The notes under the pieces were generated by a model. The model was not told the origin of the DNA. It ran no database searches and saw only the letters and a program-made list of their open reading frames with translations. 64,000 nt of DNA, taken from the NCBI RefSeq assembly GCF_007993035.1, contig NZ_VOOS01000001.1:372001-436000 (forward strand), given 5' to 3'. Within the stretch, counting starts at the first letter, position 1. Each line of letters begins with the position of its first letter. The position numbers and the translations under genes were made by a program. This document shows positions 33,663 to 43,880 of the stretch, piece after piece. Source of the DNA: Vicingus serpentipes (GTDB lineage: Bacteria; Bacteroidota; Bacteroidia; Flavobacteriales_E; Vicingaceae).

Positions 33663-36014
33663 TTAAAAAGTAAAGGTCATACCAAAACTTGGTAAAATTG
33701 GTAATTGATATACTTTTTGATCTGTTACCCTATCTAGGTAAAATATATTTTCTCTATTGTAAACATTAGTAACACTTCCTGATAATTCAAGCTCTGTATT
33801 TTTACCCAAAACAAACTTTCTTTTAAGAGTTAAGTCTAGCCTATGGTAATATGGCAATCTTCCTTTGTTAATTTCTGCATAAGCTATTTCTAAATTTCCA
33901 TTAGCAGATGTAGGATCTTGGCTAATAGAGCTAAAATCAAGTCCTTCATAAAATGCCTGAGTTTGTGTAAAAGGGAAACCTGAGCCAAAGTTCCAACGCG
34001 CATCAAATTCCCAATTGAAATCTTTACCAAACACATAACCAACTACTACATTAACATTATGTCTTCTGTCAAATACAGGAGAATATTCTTGAATACCATC
34101 CCAACGCGTTACTTTTGATAATGAATAAATTGTCCATATATTTAAACGAGTTGAAGAATATTTCAGACTAAAATCAAGTCCATACGCATCACCTGTTTCA
34201 ATAATAAAATCTTTCTTCAATTCATCACTAATATTTTCAAAATCATCAGTATCAGGATAAATTTTATTTCTATTTGTATTAGTTAATTGTGTAAATTTCT
34301 TATAATAACCTTCAGTATTTAATGTAATTGATTTTGTTAAATCAAACTCAAAACCAGCTATAGCATGTCTTGCTTTTTGAAGTTTAGAAGTAACTTCTTG
34401 CACATCGCCGTCTTTAGTTGTAAATTCTGATTGCAAATTATCTGGCCCTGATAAAAACCCATAAAATAAATTAACAATATCACGATCTGAATTTGCACTT
34501 ATTAAGTTTTGAGAATAAAATCCTCCAGCTGCTTTAACTCTCCACCAATCGGTAAGATTAAATTTCATTCCTAGTCTAGGTTCAGGAGAAAATTCCGATA
34601 AAGAAGCATAATATTGAGTTCTGATGCTTGGTTCTAACACTAATTTCCCAATATTCCATTTAAACAATAAAAATCCACTTATTTCTGTAGTGTTTTGTTT
34701 TTGCTGAATAATTAAATCTACATCATTTTGAAAAGTATAATCTGTACTCATTCCTAATACCTCAAAACCATATTTAAACTCGTTATCTCCAGAAAAACTA
34801 GTAAAGTTCATACCTGCATTAAAACCACCTACTTCACTTGTTCTTGGCTTACCATCAGCTTCAAGCATTTCAACTGCATATTTCGAGTAAGCAAATACAC
34901 CTTCAATTAAGGTTTTTGAAGAACCAGGTATCAATACAAAGTTTGAACCACCACCATATGAATCCCATTGTATTTTAGATGCGTCAGAAAAATTAACTCT
35001 ATCTCTAAAATTAAATCCGAAAAAATTCACTTTACTTCCATTCTCTCCATTTAAAGATATTTTACCATAAATATCAGTAAATCCATAAGGTAAACCAGTA
35101 GAATCAATTCCTCTTGCATTTTCAGAATCTAACCCTTCAAAGTATGATTTATACATTTTTGATGACTGCTCTAGGTAAGAATGTTTTGCTGAAATCACAA
35201 AAGAACTACTACCTCCACCAACTTCTTTTGCTTTTTTTAGTGGCCCTTCTAATAATATTTTACCACCAAATGTACTTGCAGACAATTTACCACTTAATCT
35301 TTTCTTATTACCATCTCTAGTTGTTATATCCATAATTGAGGATACTCTCCCTCCATATTCAGCATTAAAACCTCCAGTATAAACATCCGCATTACGCATT
35401 AAGTCTGTATCAAAAACTGAGAACAAACCAATAGAGTGAAAAGGATTATAAATAATCATTCCATCTAATAAAACTTTATTTTGAATTGGAGAACCTCCTC
35501 TAATATATAATTGACCACCTTGATCTCCAGTAAAAGTAACGCCAGGCAATACCTGTATATATTGTGCTAAATCAGGATCCCCACCAATAGAAGGCATAGA
35601 CTGAATTTCTTTAGGGGTAACTTTATTTACAGACATTTTCACATCTGTTTTATCTTCAGCTTTTTCTGCAGAAAGATTAAATGTTTCCATTTGAATCATT
35701 CCTTCTTTTATGAATAGCTTTTGATTAATTAACTCATTACCTGTAATTTTAATCGAAACTTGAGCTGTATCATATCCTAATGAAGTTACCATAAGAGTAT
35801 AACTTCCTGCTGGGATTTTACTAATAGAATAAAATCCATTCACATCAGTAGCTGCACCAATTGTTGTTCCTTTTAAAAATACATTGGTAAATATTACAGG
35901 TTCACCCGATTTTTCATCATAAACAAAACCTCTTACTGTCCCTTGAGCAAATACATTTATTGTTAAAAATAACCCAACAATAATGATTAATAATTTATTC
36001 AAATTCATCATCAA
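33663..36014 (-). CDS. TonB-dependent receptor with CarboxypepD-reg domain
   Basis: The 783-residue precursor has a signal peptide (MMMNLNKLLIIIVGLFLTIN; any of three ATGs could start it), a carboxypeptidase-regulatory-like domain (about 25-100), a plug with GGDPDLAQYIQVLPGVTFTGDQGGQLYIRGG split over about 140-170 and VLLDGMIIYNP, and a beta-barrel ending in a typical aromatic residue (GMTFTF). A minus-strand -7 TAAATTTG is at 36031-36038. Ligand is unknown; there is no SusD neighbour. Confidence 0.9.
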   Translation of the reverse strand: MMMNLNKLLIIIVGLFLTINVFAQGTVRGFVYDEKSGEPVIFTNVFLKGTTIGAATDVNGFYSISKIPAGSYTLMVTSLGYDTAQVSIKITGNELINQKLFIKEGMIQMETFNLSAEKAEDKTDVKMSVNKVTPKEIQSMPSIGGDPDLAQYIQVLPGVTFTGDQGGQLYIRGGSPIQNKVLLDGMIIYNPFHSIGLFSVFDTDLMRNADVYTGGFNAEYGGRVSSIMDITTRDGNKKRLSGKLSASTFGGKILLEGPLKKAKEVGGGSSSFVISAKHSYLEQSSKMYKSYFEGLDSENARGIDSTGLPYGFTDIYGKISLNGENGSKVNFFGFNFRDRVNFSDASKIQWDSYGGGSNFVLIPGSSKTLIEGVFAYSKYAVEMLEADGKPRTSEVGGFNAGMNFTSFSGDNEFKYGFEVLGMSTDYTFQNDVDLIIQQKQNTTEISGFLLFKWNIGKLVLEPSIRTQYYASLSEFSPEPRLGMKFNLTDWWRVKAAGGFYSQNLISANSDRDIVNLFYGFLSGPDNLQSEFTTKDGDVQEVTSKLQKARHAIAGFEFDLTKSITLNTEGYYKKFTQLTNTNRNKIYPDTDDFENISDELKKDFIIETGDAYGLDFSLKYSSTRLNIWTIYSLSKVTRWDGIQEYSPVFDRRHNVNVVVGYVFGKDFNWEFDARWNFGSGFPFTQTQAFYEGLDFSSISQDPTSANGNLEIAYAEINKGRLPYYHRLDLTLKRKFVLGKNTELELSGSVTNVYNRENIFYLDRVTDQKVYQLPILPSFGMTFTF

Positions 36015-36135
36015 TTTTTAATTAAGGCTTCAAATTTATCAAAACCAAATACAATAAGTTTCCAAAAGTAGCTAAATGAAACGTTTTTTTATTACCGTTT
36101 ATCAAATTATAAAACCGACTGTATATTATATTTTG

Positions 36136-36789
36136 TTAGTCACAATTCCATTCCTTGTAAAACTGACACAAAAACATCTCCATAAATTGATGACGTTTCT
36201 CAGCAATTTCTTTAGCTGAAGAAGTATTTAACCTATCTTTTAGTAATAATAATTTTTCATAAAAATGATTTATAGTCGGTGCTTTACTGCTTTTATACTT
36301 AACAAAATCAGTATGCATTTCTGGGTTAGACTCTGGATCATAAATCATTCTATTTTTATTACCTCCATAGGCAAATGTACGTGCAATACCTATTGCTCCA
36401 ATCGCATCTATTCTATCAGCATCTTGCACAATCATTCCTTCTAGAGACAATTCTTTTTGTTCTACTCCTGCCCCTTTAAAAGATATATTTTCGATATCAG
36501 AAAGGATATCTATTATTAAATTTCCTTCAATATTTATTGACAATAAAAAATCTTCTACATTTTTTAATCCAATTTTCTCGTCTCCATCGTTCAATTTATG
36601 ATCTGCAACATCATGTAACAATGCAATCAATTCAACTTTAAAAAGATCGCCCCCTTCTTTATTACTTATTTTTTTAGCTAAATTATTAACCCGATTAATA
36701 TGAAACCAATCATGTCCTGTTGCTTCATTTTGATGAAAAGATTTAACATATTGAGTAGTTAGTTCTATCTGATGCTTTTTATTTTCCAT
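36136..36789 (-). CDS. HD-domain phosphohydrolase
   Basis: The 217-residue protein shows the metal-binding HD pattern: an early histidine in GHDWFHINRV, the HD pair in LIALLHDVADHKL, and a later aspartate in MIVQDADRIDAIGAIGIARTFAYGG. It resembles the YpgQ/YedJ group of nucleotide hydrolases. Soluble and cytoplasmic. It follows tamB by four bases, so the two are probably cotranscribed although their roles are not obviously linked. Confidence 0.88.
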   Translation of the reverse strand: MENKKHQIELTTQYVKSFHQNEATGHDWFHINRVNNLAKKISNKEGGDLFKVELIALLHDVADHKLNDGDEKIGLKNVEDFLLSINIEGNLIIDILSDIENISFKGAGVEQKELSLEGMIVQDADRIDAIGAIGIARTFAYGGNKNRMIYDPESNPEMHTDFVKYKSSKAPTINHFYEKLLLLKDRLNTSSAKEIAEKRHQFMEMFLCQFYKEWNCD

Positions 36790-36793
36790 CGTT

Positions 36794-39700
36794 TTATTTC
36801 AAGCCTTTTTTGAATAAGTCACTAAAATTATCAAACTCCTTACGGTAAAACAAACCAACTCCTTGAGTATAATTACTACTTGTTCTCTCAATATAAGACT
36901 GGTTAGATGCATTAAATGCTTTAACCCTTAATTTACCATCTTCAGTAATTTTATACTCCATAGAGAAATCTCCAATAATATTATTCGCATTTTGTGAATC
37001 TGAAGAAACCTCTTTATTATCTGAAACCCCAAAATTGCCATCCAAAATCAATCTGTCATTAAATATTTGAGTTGAAAGTGCTAATTCAATCTCTTGTCCC
37101 GACAACTCATCTCCTGGCCTGTAATTAAAACCAACATCAAAGTCATTGCTAATTTTTGACAACCAATTACTTACCTGATTTGACATTAACTCAAATGAAG
37201 TGGTACCTGCAACATTACCCGTATAACTCACCCCTTCTCTACCTGTAGGAGTCAAAAATTGATTCAACACTAACAACGAAAAAACCTGCCGATTTAACTC
37301 TTGAATATTTTCTTGTTCGTCGCTAACATAAAGTACACTTCTAACTTTACTTTTAGTTGTTTCATCTGCGGTAGGTAAATCAATATCAAATGCTATATCT
37401 GGATTTAACATTGATTTTGTCATTATCAATTTTAAATTAACTGGTGTCCTTTTTTTATAAACTAAATTAGCTGTACTATCTTCTGTACCTGCAAGTAATT
37501 CATATAAACGAGCTCTTAAACGATAAACTGCAGTTAGGTTTAGTTGAGCATCATAAGGATCACCATTCCATTTAATAACCCCACCTTCCTCTAAATCAAA
37601 TCGTTTATTAATAATGTTTTGAAGTGTGAAAAGATAATCTCCATCTTTCACCTTATAATCTCCATAAATGTTAAAATCTCCTTGCTGATTAATTCTAAAC
37701 TCTAAATTACCTTCTCCTTTAGCTTTCATAACATCTCCAATCTGCTCATCAAATACTAATCTTACCTCTGCATCAGGAGTTGCTTCTAAATCAAAATTCA
37801 TAATGAAGTTTGATAAATCGATTTCTTCTTCTACTTTTTTTACAGTGTCATTTGTTACGAATTCTATAAAATCATTTTCAGAAATCTCATCACTGTTTGA
37901 TAGAGGAATACTAATAACTGTTCCCTTTTCAGTTTTAACATCTAAATCAATACTTAATTTATTTCCATAACCTCCTATATTAACTAACCCAGAAATAAAG
38001 GCTTTACCGTAATACAAATTATTATCATTTACAGATGTATTCATCGCTAAAAAATCATTCGCATCTAACCCAACATCAAAGTTGAAATTTTTAAACCATT
38101 CATGAAATATTGTTCCATTGGTAATTGCGGTATTTTTTCCTGTACCATCAAAAAACTGAACGTTATCAAAACTTATCATATCAGGAGTAACATTAATTTT
38201 ACAAAAAGGAGTTGAAAATCCTGTTTTTAAATAATTTACTTCAAAACTTGTTTTTTGTAATTGAATATAACCGTTCAACTCAGGTTTATTTGTTGTTCCT
38301 GTTATTGCTATATCCGCAGTAATTAATCCCCTTAAATTATCAATGTAATCTTTAGTATAATTATTAACTATACTTAAATCTGTACGCTGTAGCTGAAGAA
38401 CTAAATCTAAACTTTCTGTTTCTCTAAAGGGATAATAATTCCCATTAAATATAATAGAAGGCAAATGTCCCTTATAAAATTGACCATCTAGGTATAATTT
38501 TTTTTCAATTGTACTCCAAACCGATTTAACTTCCCCTGAACCTAAATTACTTTGGTTAATAGCTAAATCATTAAAAGTTATATCTGAAGTAAAAATCAAT
38601 TCTTCTTTCTCTTTCTTTATTGAAAAAACACCATCTACCATTCCTTTAACAGTAGCTATATTAGAAGGAATAAATTTTTGAATTATAGCTAAATTAAATT
38701 TTTGCAAAGCCACATCTACTTGATCATTCTCATCTCCAGAGAGTTTACCATCAATTAAAATACTCTGATTTCCTGCTTTAAACCCTAAGTTTTTTACACT
38801 CAGTTCAAGGGTATCTTCTTTAAAGTAATCTATTTGGTTATTTTCATTTACATTCCACAATGTATCATCCACCAGAAAATAGGAATCATAAAATTGCGTT
38901 GTAAAATCATTTAACCCTCTAAAATAAGTATTGAAATTAATATCCGCTTTTGTTGGTGAAATTGTATCACTATTTACCCATTTAATATTTGTTAAGATAG
39001 AATCATTATGAACAACTGAGGAAGTTTTAAAGTTCTCTAAGTAAATACTATCCGTTTGATAAATCTTTTCAGCAAAAACATCTAAATAAAGTGTTTCAAA
39101 AGAAGTCTTACCATCAACCTTTAAATTATTAACTTTAACTAAACCAGAATTTACCGAAGGGAAATAAGCATTTAACGAGAGCGATTGTAAAGTTGAATTA
39201 TATGCTCCAAGAAGTCTTGAATTTTCACCTAATTCTACTCCTGATAAAATTAACTTTGAGATTAAGTCGGTATTTAAAACCTTAATATCAAAATTAAAAT
39301 CGTTTGATAATTTTACTTGCTTTAAATCTTCTTGATGTAGAGAAGGGATAAATTTTACGAGGTTGTTTGTGCTTGCTCCGAGCAATTCTTTAAAATAATA
39401 TCTACCTTCTATTTCAGCTTCCAAAATCGCAGAAGTAACACTTAATTTTTTTAATTCACCTATTTTTTGAGATTTAACATTAATATCAGTAACATAAATC
39501 GAATCCTTAACATCAACATAATTCAAATCTTTAAAAATTATATCTCCCTCAATATTATCAATATGATTACCAACCAAATTAACCTGAAGTTGAGTTGACA
39601 AACGTGTCTTCAAATCTTTTTCAAGGTGGATTAAATTTAAGTTTTGAAGTTTAGCATAATTAACATTTGAAATAAAATTAAAAATGGGAAGTTGATCTCT

Positions 39701-41233
39701 AAAATCAACAAATCCATTAAAATCAAAATCAATATTTTCATCCTCAACAGCTAAATAACCTTTAAAGATTTTATTTGCTAAATTTCCTTTAACCTTAACA
39801 TTATTGTATTCATAATCTTTTACTACAATTTGTTCTACATTTCCATTTAGTTTTATTTTCAATTTTTGTAAATCCGTTCCGCTTCCATCAACATCAACAT
39901 TCATTGTTATCTCTCCAAGTTCATTAGGTATTTCAAAAAATTTACCCAAATGAAAATGATTACTTTCAATTTTTCCTTTATATTTTATTTCATTATTAAT
40001 TGTTTTTAAAGAAACATCTGTAGAAACAGAACCTATAGCTGTGTTAAATTTTCCATACGCTACAAAATCATAATAAAACCCCGTTAAACTCCCTTTAAAA
40101 TATACTTTGCCTAAATGATTAAAATTATTGGTTAGCTGTAACCTTTTATCATCACAAAAAGGAAAAAGAGGAAGCTGTTCTAATTGACGTTTAGATGTTA
40201 TTAATTGGTCAACATTAATATGCATAAACATATTTTCTACATCTGGCAAACCAGATATTTTAACATTACCTTTAAATATTGTCCCATCTTCTGTCCTTAA
40301 ATCAAGTTTTCTACCTTTCAAATTACTTATCCTACCTTTAACTTCTCCTGTTAGGGTTACCTTTTTATTTAAACAGTCTAATCCTCGAGCAAAAAAGCAG
40401 ATATCTTTAAAGTTTACTTCTGATTTTTCAAAATATGACTTGATTTTCACATCATCAATAAAATTTGCTAAATCAATATATTCATTTGTAATAAAAGTTA
40501 CATCACCGTCAACTTTTGAATTTGGAGTTTTTATTTTTAAGTGTTGTGCTATTATTCCTTTTGGAGAAATATTAAATTCCGTTTTGAGGTCATTTAACAC
40601 AAAACCACTTTTTTCGACTAAACTTAATTCCTCTATATTACAATTTACTCCTGCAGTGATAAATTCGATCTTACTCGTTTTTAAATTTAAATCTTGAATA
40701 CCAACATGACTATAATCTACCCCTGTTAAAAAAGGTGCCACATCCTCATTGTTATAATCAAATCGACCATTAGAAATAGTAACTTTATCTAAACCAAATT
40801 GCCAACTACTAGGATTTGATGTTGTGTCTGTAGATTTAAAATGATCAATGATAAAAGTTAAATTTACCGTCGTATCTTCTTTATACTTTTTAAGATTAAA
40901 GTAGGTATCTTCTAATATTACTTCATCCAAAAATATTCGCTTGTCTTTTAATGAAAATTGACTTATATCAACATTTAAATAATTAATATATGCCAAAGTA
41001 TCTTGATGTAAATCTTCAACATACAACTTATGAAGCGAAACTCCTTTAAAAAAAGAGACATCAACAGACTCTACAGTAATTGTGGTTTTTAACTTTTTAG
41101 CAAGACTTGATAAATATTTTTGAATTAAAAAAGATTGAAAATTTGAACTTTTGGTTGTAGCAACACCAAAAGCGACAAGCAGTAATAGAAATACTGCTAA
41201 AAGGCCCCATATTATTCTTCTTTTTTTGATAAT
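36794..41233 (-). CDS. tamB: TamB-family translocation/assembly protein
   Basis: A very long protein (about 1,479 residues by this start). The C-terminal third is a TamB domain with the typical repeated beta strands and the ending DRLILDGNFGVSDNKE ... FRKEF, and the body is a beta-helical AsmA/YhjG-like lipid-transport groove. Translating upstream of the first TTG (41024-41026) gives an open frame back to a TAG at 41243, including a membrane anchor (IIWGLLAVFLLLLVAFGVA) that TamB needs. No ATG, GTG or TTG exists there; ATT at 41231-41233 is the best start I can offer. It probably works with a BamA-like partner in outer-membrane protein or lipid transport, and is divergent from tsaD. Confidence 0.85.
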   Translation of the reverse strand: MIKKRRIIWGLLAVFLLLLVAFGVATTKSSNFQSFLIQKYLSSLAKKLKTTITVESVDVSFFKGVSLHKLYVEDLHQDTLAYINYLNVDISQFSLKDKRIFLDEVILEDTYFNLKKYKEDTTVNLTFIIDHFKSTDTTSNPSSWQFGLDKVTISNGRFDYNNEDVAPFLTGVDYSHVGIQDLNLKTSKIEFITAGVNCNIEELSLVEKSGFVLNDLKTEFNISPKGIIAQHLKIKTPNSKVDGDVTFITNEYIDLANFIDDVKIKSYFEKSEVNFKDICFFARGLDCLNKKVTLTGEVKGRISNLKGRKLDLRTEDGTIFKGNVKISGLPDVENMFMHINVDQLITSKRQLEQLPLFPFCDDKRLQLTNNFNHLGKVYFKGSLTGFYYDFVAYGKFNTAIGSVSTDVSLKTINNEIKYKGKIESNHFHLGKFFEIPNELGEITMNVDVDGSGTDLQKLKIKLNGNVEQIVVKDYEYNNVKVKGNLANKIFKGYLAVEDENIDFDFNGFVDFRDQLPIFNFISNVNYAKLQNLNLIHLEKDLKTRLSTQLQVNLVGNHIDNIEGDIIFKDLNYVDVKDSIYVTDINVKSQKIGELKKLSVTSAILEAEIEGRYYFKELLGASTNNLVKFIPSLHQEDLKQVKLSNDFNFDIKVLNTDLISKLILSGVELGENSRLLGAYNSTLQSLSLNAYFPSVNSGLVKVNNLKVDGKTSFETLYLDVFAEKIYQTDSIYLENFKTSSVVHNDSILTNIKWVNSDTISPTKADINFNTYFRGLNDFTTQFYDSYFLVDDTLWNVNENNQIDYFKEDTLELSVKNLGFKAGNQSILIDGKLSGDENDQVDVALQKFNLAIIQKFIPSNIATVKGMVDGVFSIKKEKEELIFTSDITFNDLAINQSNLGSGEVKSVWSTIEKKLYLDGQFYKGHLPSIIFNGNYYPFRETESLDLVLQLQRTDLSIVNNYTKDYIDNLRGLITADIAITGTTNKPELNGYIQLQKTSFEVNYLKTGFSTPFCKINVTPDMISFDNVQFFDGTGKNTAITNGTIFHEWFKNFNFDVGLDANDFLAMNTSVNDNNLYYGKAFISGLVNIGGYGNKLSIDLDVKTEKGTVISIPLSNSDEISENDFIEFVTNDTVKKVEEEIDLSNFIMNFDLEATPDAEVRLVFDEQIGDVMKAKGEGNLEFRINQQGDFNIYGDYKVKDGDYLFTLQNIINKRFDLEEGGVIKWNGDPYDAQLNLTAVYRLRARLYELLAGTEDSTANLVYKKRTPVNLKLIMTKSMLNPDIAFDIDLPTADETTKSKVRSVLYVSDEQENIQELNRQVFSLLVLNQFLTPTGREGVSYTGNVAGTTSFELMSNQVSNWLSKISNDFDVGFNYRPGDELSGQEIELALSTQIFNDRLILDGNFGVSDNKEVSSDSQNANNIIGDFSMEYKITEDGKLRVKAFNASNQSYIERTSSNYTQGVGLFYRKEFDNFSDLFKKGLK

Positions 41234-41269
41234 TTTGAACGACTAAGAGAACTAACAAAAATACATTTA

Positions 41270-42295
41270 ATGCAGCAATCACCAACTATAATTTTAGGAA
41301 TTGAATCTTCTTGTGATGATACTGCTGCTGCTATTATAAAAGACGGCAAAATTCTTGCCAACATAATTGCAAATCAAGATGTTCATAAAGCTTATGGTGG
41401 GGTTGTTCCTGAGTTAGCTTCTAGAGCCCATCAACAGAATATTGTTCCGGTAGTAGATGCAGCTTTAAAAAAAGCTAATATCGATAAAAAAGATATTTCT
41501 GCTATTGCTTATACTAATGGACCTGGATTACTTGGTTCCTTATTAGTTGGCAGTTCTTTTGCAAAGGCATTTGCTATGGGATTAAACATTCCTACTATTG
41601 AAGTTAACCACATGCATGGCCATATATTAGCTCACTTTATTGAGGAAAGTGAAGGTGGAGGCAATAAACCTTCGTTTCCCTTTCTATGCTTAACAGTTAG
41701 TGGTGGACATACCCAAATTGTAAAAGTTAGCGATTATTTTAAAATGGAAATAATTGGAGAAACAATTGACGATGCTGCTGGGGAAGCATTTGATAAAGTT
41801 GCTAAAATGTTGAGTTTACCCTATCCCGGAGGACCTTTATTAGATAAATACGCTCAACTAGGAAACCCAGCAAGATTTGAATTTCCTCATCCAAGAGTTA
41901 AAGATTTAAATTATAGCTTCAGTGGTTTCAAAACTTCAGTTCTTTACTTTTTGAAAAAAGGATTAGCTGAAAACGAAAACTTTATTACTGAAAACCTAAA
42001 CGATATTTGTGCTTCAGTTCAAAAAACGATAGTGGACATTTTAATGATAAATCTTAAAAAAGCTGCTAAACAAACTGGCATAAATGCAATTGCAATTGCT
42101 GGAGGTGTTTCTGCTAATTCCGAATTGAGAAAACGTTTCCAAGATTTAACGGCTGAAAATTTTAAAGTTTATATTCCAAAATTTGAATATTGCACCGATA
42201 ATGCAGGAATGATTGCAATAACAGGATATCACCATTATTTGCAACAAAATTTTGGCACACAACAATCAGTACCAAATGCTCGAATGAAAGTTTAA
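41270..42295 (+). CDS. tsaD: tRNA N6-adenosine threonylcarbamoyltransferase
   Basis: The 341-residue protein opens with ILGIESSCDDTAAAII and has the metal-binding HMHGHILAHF (HxxxH), SGGHTQIV, the PGGPLLDKYA segment and AGGVSANSELR. TsaD transfers threonylcarbamoyl to A37 of ANN-decoding tRNAs in a complex with TsaB and TsaE. It is divergent from tamB with only 36 bases between the starts, so the two promoters must overlap the coding ends. It is followed by a pseudouridine synthase gene 2 bases downstream. Confidence 0.97.
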   Translation: MQQSPTIILGIESSCDDTAAAIIKDGKILANIIANQDVHKAYGGVVPELASRAHQQNIVPVVDAALKKANIDKKDISAIAYTNGPGLLGSLLVGSSFAKAFAMGLNIPTIEVNHMHGHILAHFIEESEGGGNKPSFPFLCLTVSGGHTQIVKVSDYFKMEIIGETIDDAAGEAFDKVAKMLSLPYPGGPLLDKYAQLGNPARFEFPHPRVKDLNYSFSGFKTSVLYFLKKGLAENENFITENLNDICASVQKTIVDILMINLKKAAKQTGINAIAIAGGVSANSELRKRFQDLTAENFKVYIPKFEYCTDNAGMIAITGYHHYLQQNFGTQQSVPNARMKV

Positions 42296-42297
42296 TC

Positions 42298-43257
42298 ATG
42301 ACAATTACAAAAGAGCAATTTAAACTTGCCTTAGCAAAAGTTTGCGATCCATTACCTGGAAGTATTCCTGCACCAACACCATATAAGCTAGCTGTAAAAC
42401 AAAAATACAATGGCTTTAATATTATTGATTTTTTTGCTGTAACCGTTCCTATGGTTGCTAAAGAAAAATGGATAGAAAAAATCGAAAACAACAATCTATT
42501 TATTGATAATAAACCGGCAAAAATTTCTTCTAAGGTTTATGGGGGAAATATCACTACTCATTTTTCCGAACCAAAAACAGAACCATTTATTAATACAGAA
42601 TTTGAATTTATTTTTTGTGATGAAAATATTTTAGTACTCAATAAGCCTGCACCAATTCCAATGCACCCAAGTGGTCGGTTTAATAAAAACTCATTAACTG
42701 AAATCCTAAAACTAGCCTTCCCTTCAGAAGATTTTAAAATAATACACCGTTTAGATGCTAATACTACAGGCGTAATTATATTAGGTAGAACAAATGAATC
42801 TGCAAATTCTATTAGTAAACAATTACAAGAAAAAACAGCTAAAAAACAATATCTAGCTTTAGTGGAAGGATTACCGAATAAAAAATATTTTTCATCAAAT
42901 ACTCAAATCAGTTTAGAGAAAACACCTGCAGGCGGAAGAGAAATTAGTAATAATGGTATTGATGCTTATACTGAATTTGAAGTAATTAAAACATATTCTG
43001 AAAAAAAACGAGCACTTTTATCAGTTACGCCACATAGTGGAAGAACAAATCAAATACGCTTACATTTAGCCGATCTGAATTTTCCAATTGTCGGAGATAT
43101 TGGCTACAAAGACCCTAATTATTTCAAAAACAATCCACTTACTTATTCTGATGATTGTTTATTTTTACACGCAAAGGCTATCAGTTTTAAGTACAAGAAC
43201 AAAGAGGTTACATTTTCTGCTGATTTACCCACCAAATTTTTAATTAACCAAAAATGA
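42298..43257 (+). CDS. RluA-family pseudouridine synthase
   Basis: The 319-residue protein has an S4-like N-terminal part and the catalytic segment IIHRLDANTTGVIILGRT, with the active Asp in HRLD, then RTNQIRLHLADLNFPIVGDIGY. It isomerises uridine to pseudouridine in rRNA or tRNA; the exact site cannot be told. The stop overlaps the ATG of the next gene in ATGA at 43254-43257. Confidence 0.92.
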   Translation: MTITKEQFKLALAKVCDPLPGSIPAPTPYKLAVKQKYNGFNIIDFFAVTVPMVAKEKWIEKIENNNLFIDNKPAKISSKVYGGNITTHFSEPKTEPFINTEFEFIFCDENILVLNKPAPIPMHPSGRFNKNSLTEILKLAFPSEDFKIIHRLDANTTGVIILGRTNESANSISKQLQEKTAKKQYLALVEGLPNKKYFSSNTQISLEKTPAGGREISNNGIDAYTEFEVIKTYSEKKRALLSVTPHSGRTNQIRLHLADLNFPIVGDIGYKDPNYFKNNPLTYSDDCLFLHAKAISFKYKNKEVTFSADLPTKFLINQK

Positions 43258-43880
43258 CAAATACCGAACGAAAAGCACATTGGGAAAACATTTATTCTAC
43301 AAAAAGTTTAAATGAAGTAAGTTGGTATCAACCGACTCCTGAAACTTCTCTTGATTTTATTAAAAAATTAAACTTACCTAAAGATGCTAGTATTATTGAT
43401 ATTGGAGGAGGAGATAGTTTTTTAGTTGATAATTTATTAGCTTTAGGTTATACCAATATTTCGGTATTAGATATTTCTGAAAAGGCAATTGAACGTGCTA
43501 AAGAAAGGCTAGGAAACAATTCAACTAAAGTAAAATGGATTGCTTCTGACATTGCAACATTTAACCCAACAGAAAAATATGACTTATGGCATGATAGAGC
43601 TGCTTTTCATTTTTTAACTAACCTAAAAGAGATTAATCATTACACTAAAATAATTACTCAAAGTTTAAGCTTAAATGGCTATGTTATTTTAGGAACTTTT
43701 TCTAAAAATGGCCCATTAAAATGTAGCGGCATAGAAATAACCCAATACAATACAGAAGATTTAATTACAACATTTAGAGAATTACGCTTAATTGAATCGA
43801 AAGCAATAGAACACTCAACACCTTTTGACACCACTCAAAATTTCACTTTTGCTTGTTTTGAGATAAAAACTAAGGTTTAA
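43254..43880 (+). CDS. Class I SAM-dependent methyltransferase
   Basis: The 208-residue protein has motif [15 protein letters not shown] (about 47-60), motif [14 protein letters not shown] and the segment [14 protein letters not shown], placing it near the TehB/thiopurine-like small-molecule methyltransferases. It is translationally coupled to the pseudouridine synthase, but an RNA substrate is not indicated. Its stop overlaps that of the convergent mutS by four bases. Confidence 0.85.
   Translation: MTNTERKAHWENIYSTKSLNEVSWYQPTPETSLDFIKKLNLPKDASIIDIGGGDSFLVDNLLALGYTNISVLDISEKAIERAKERLGNNSTKVKWIASDIATFNPTEKYDLWHDRAAFHFLTNLKEINHYTKIITQSLSLNGYVILGTFSKNGPLKCSGIEITQYNTEDLITTFRELRLIESKAIEHSTPFDTTQNFTFACFEIKTKV

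Noticed and set aside
41097-41285. Minus-strand ORF of 62 residues with hydrophobic start between tamB and tsaD
   Set aside because: It is a frame-shifted reading of the tamB 5' region and runs into tsaD; only useful as a hint about the tamB start problem.
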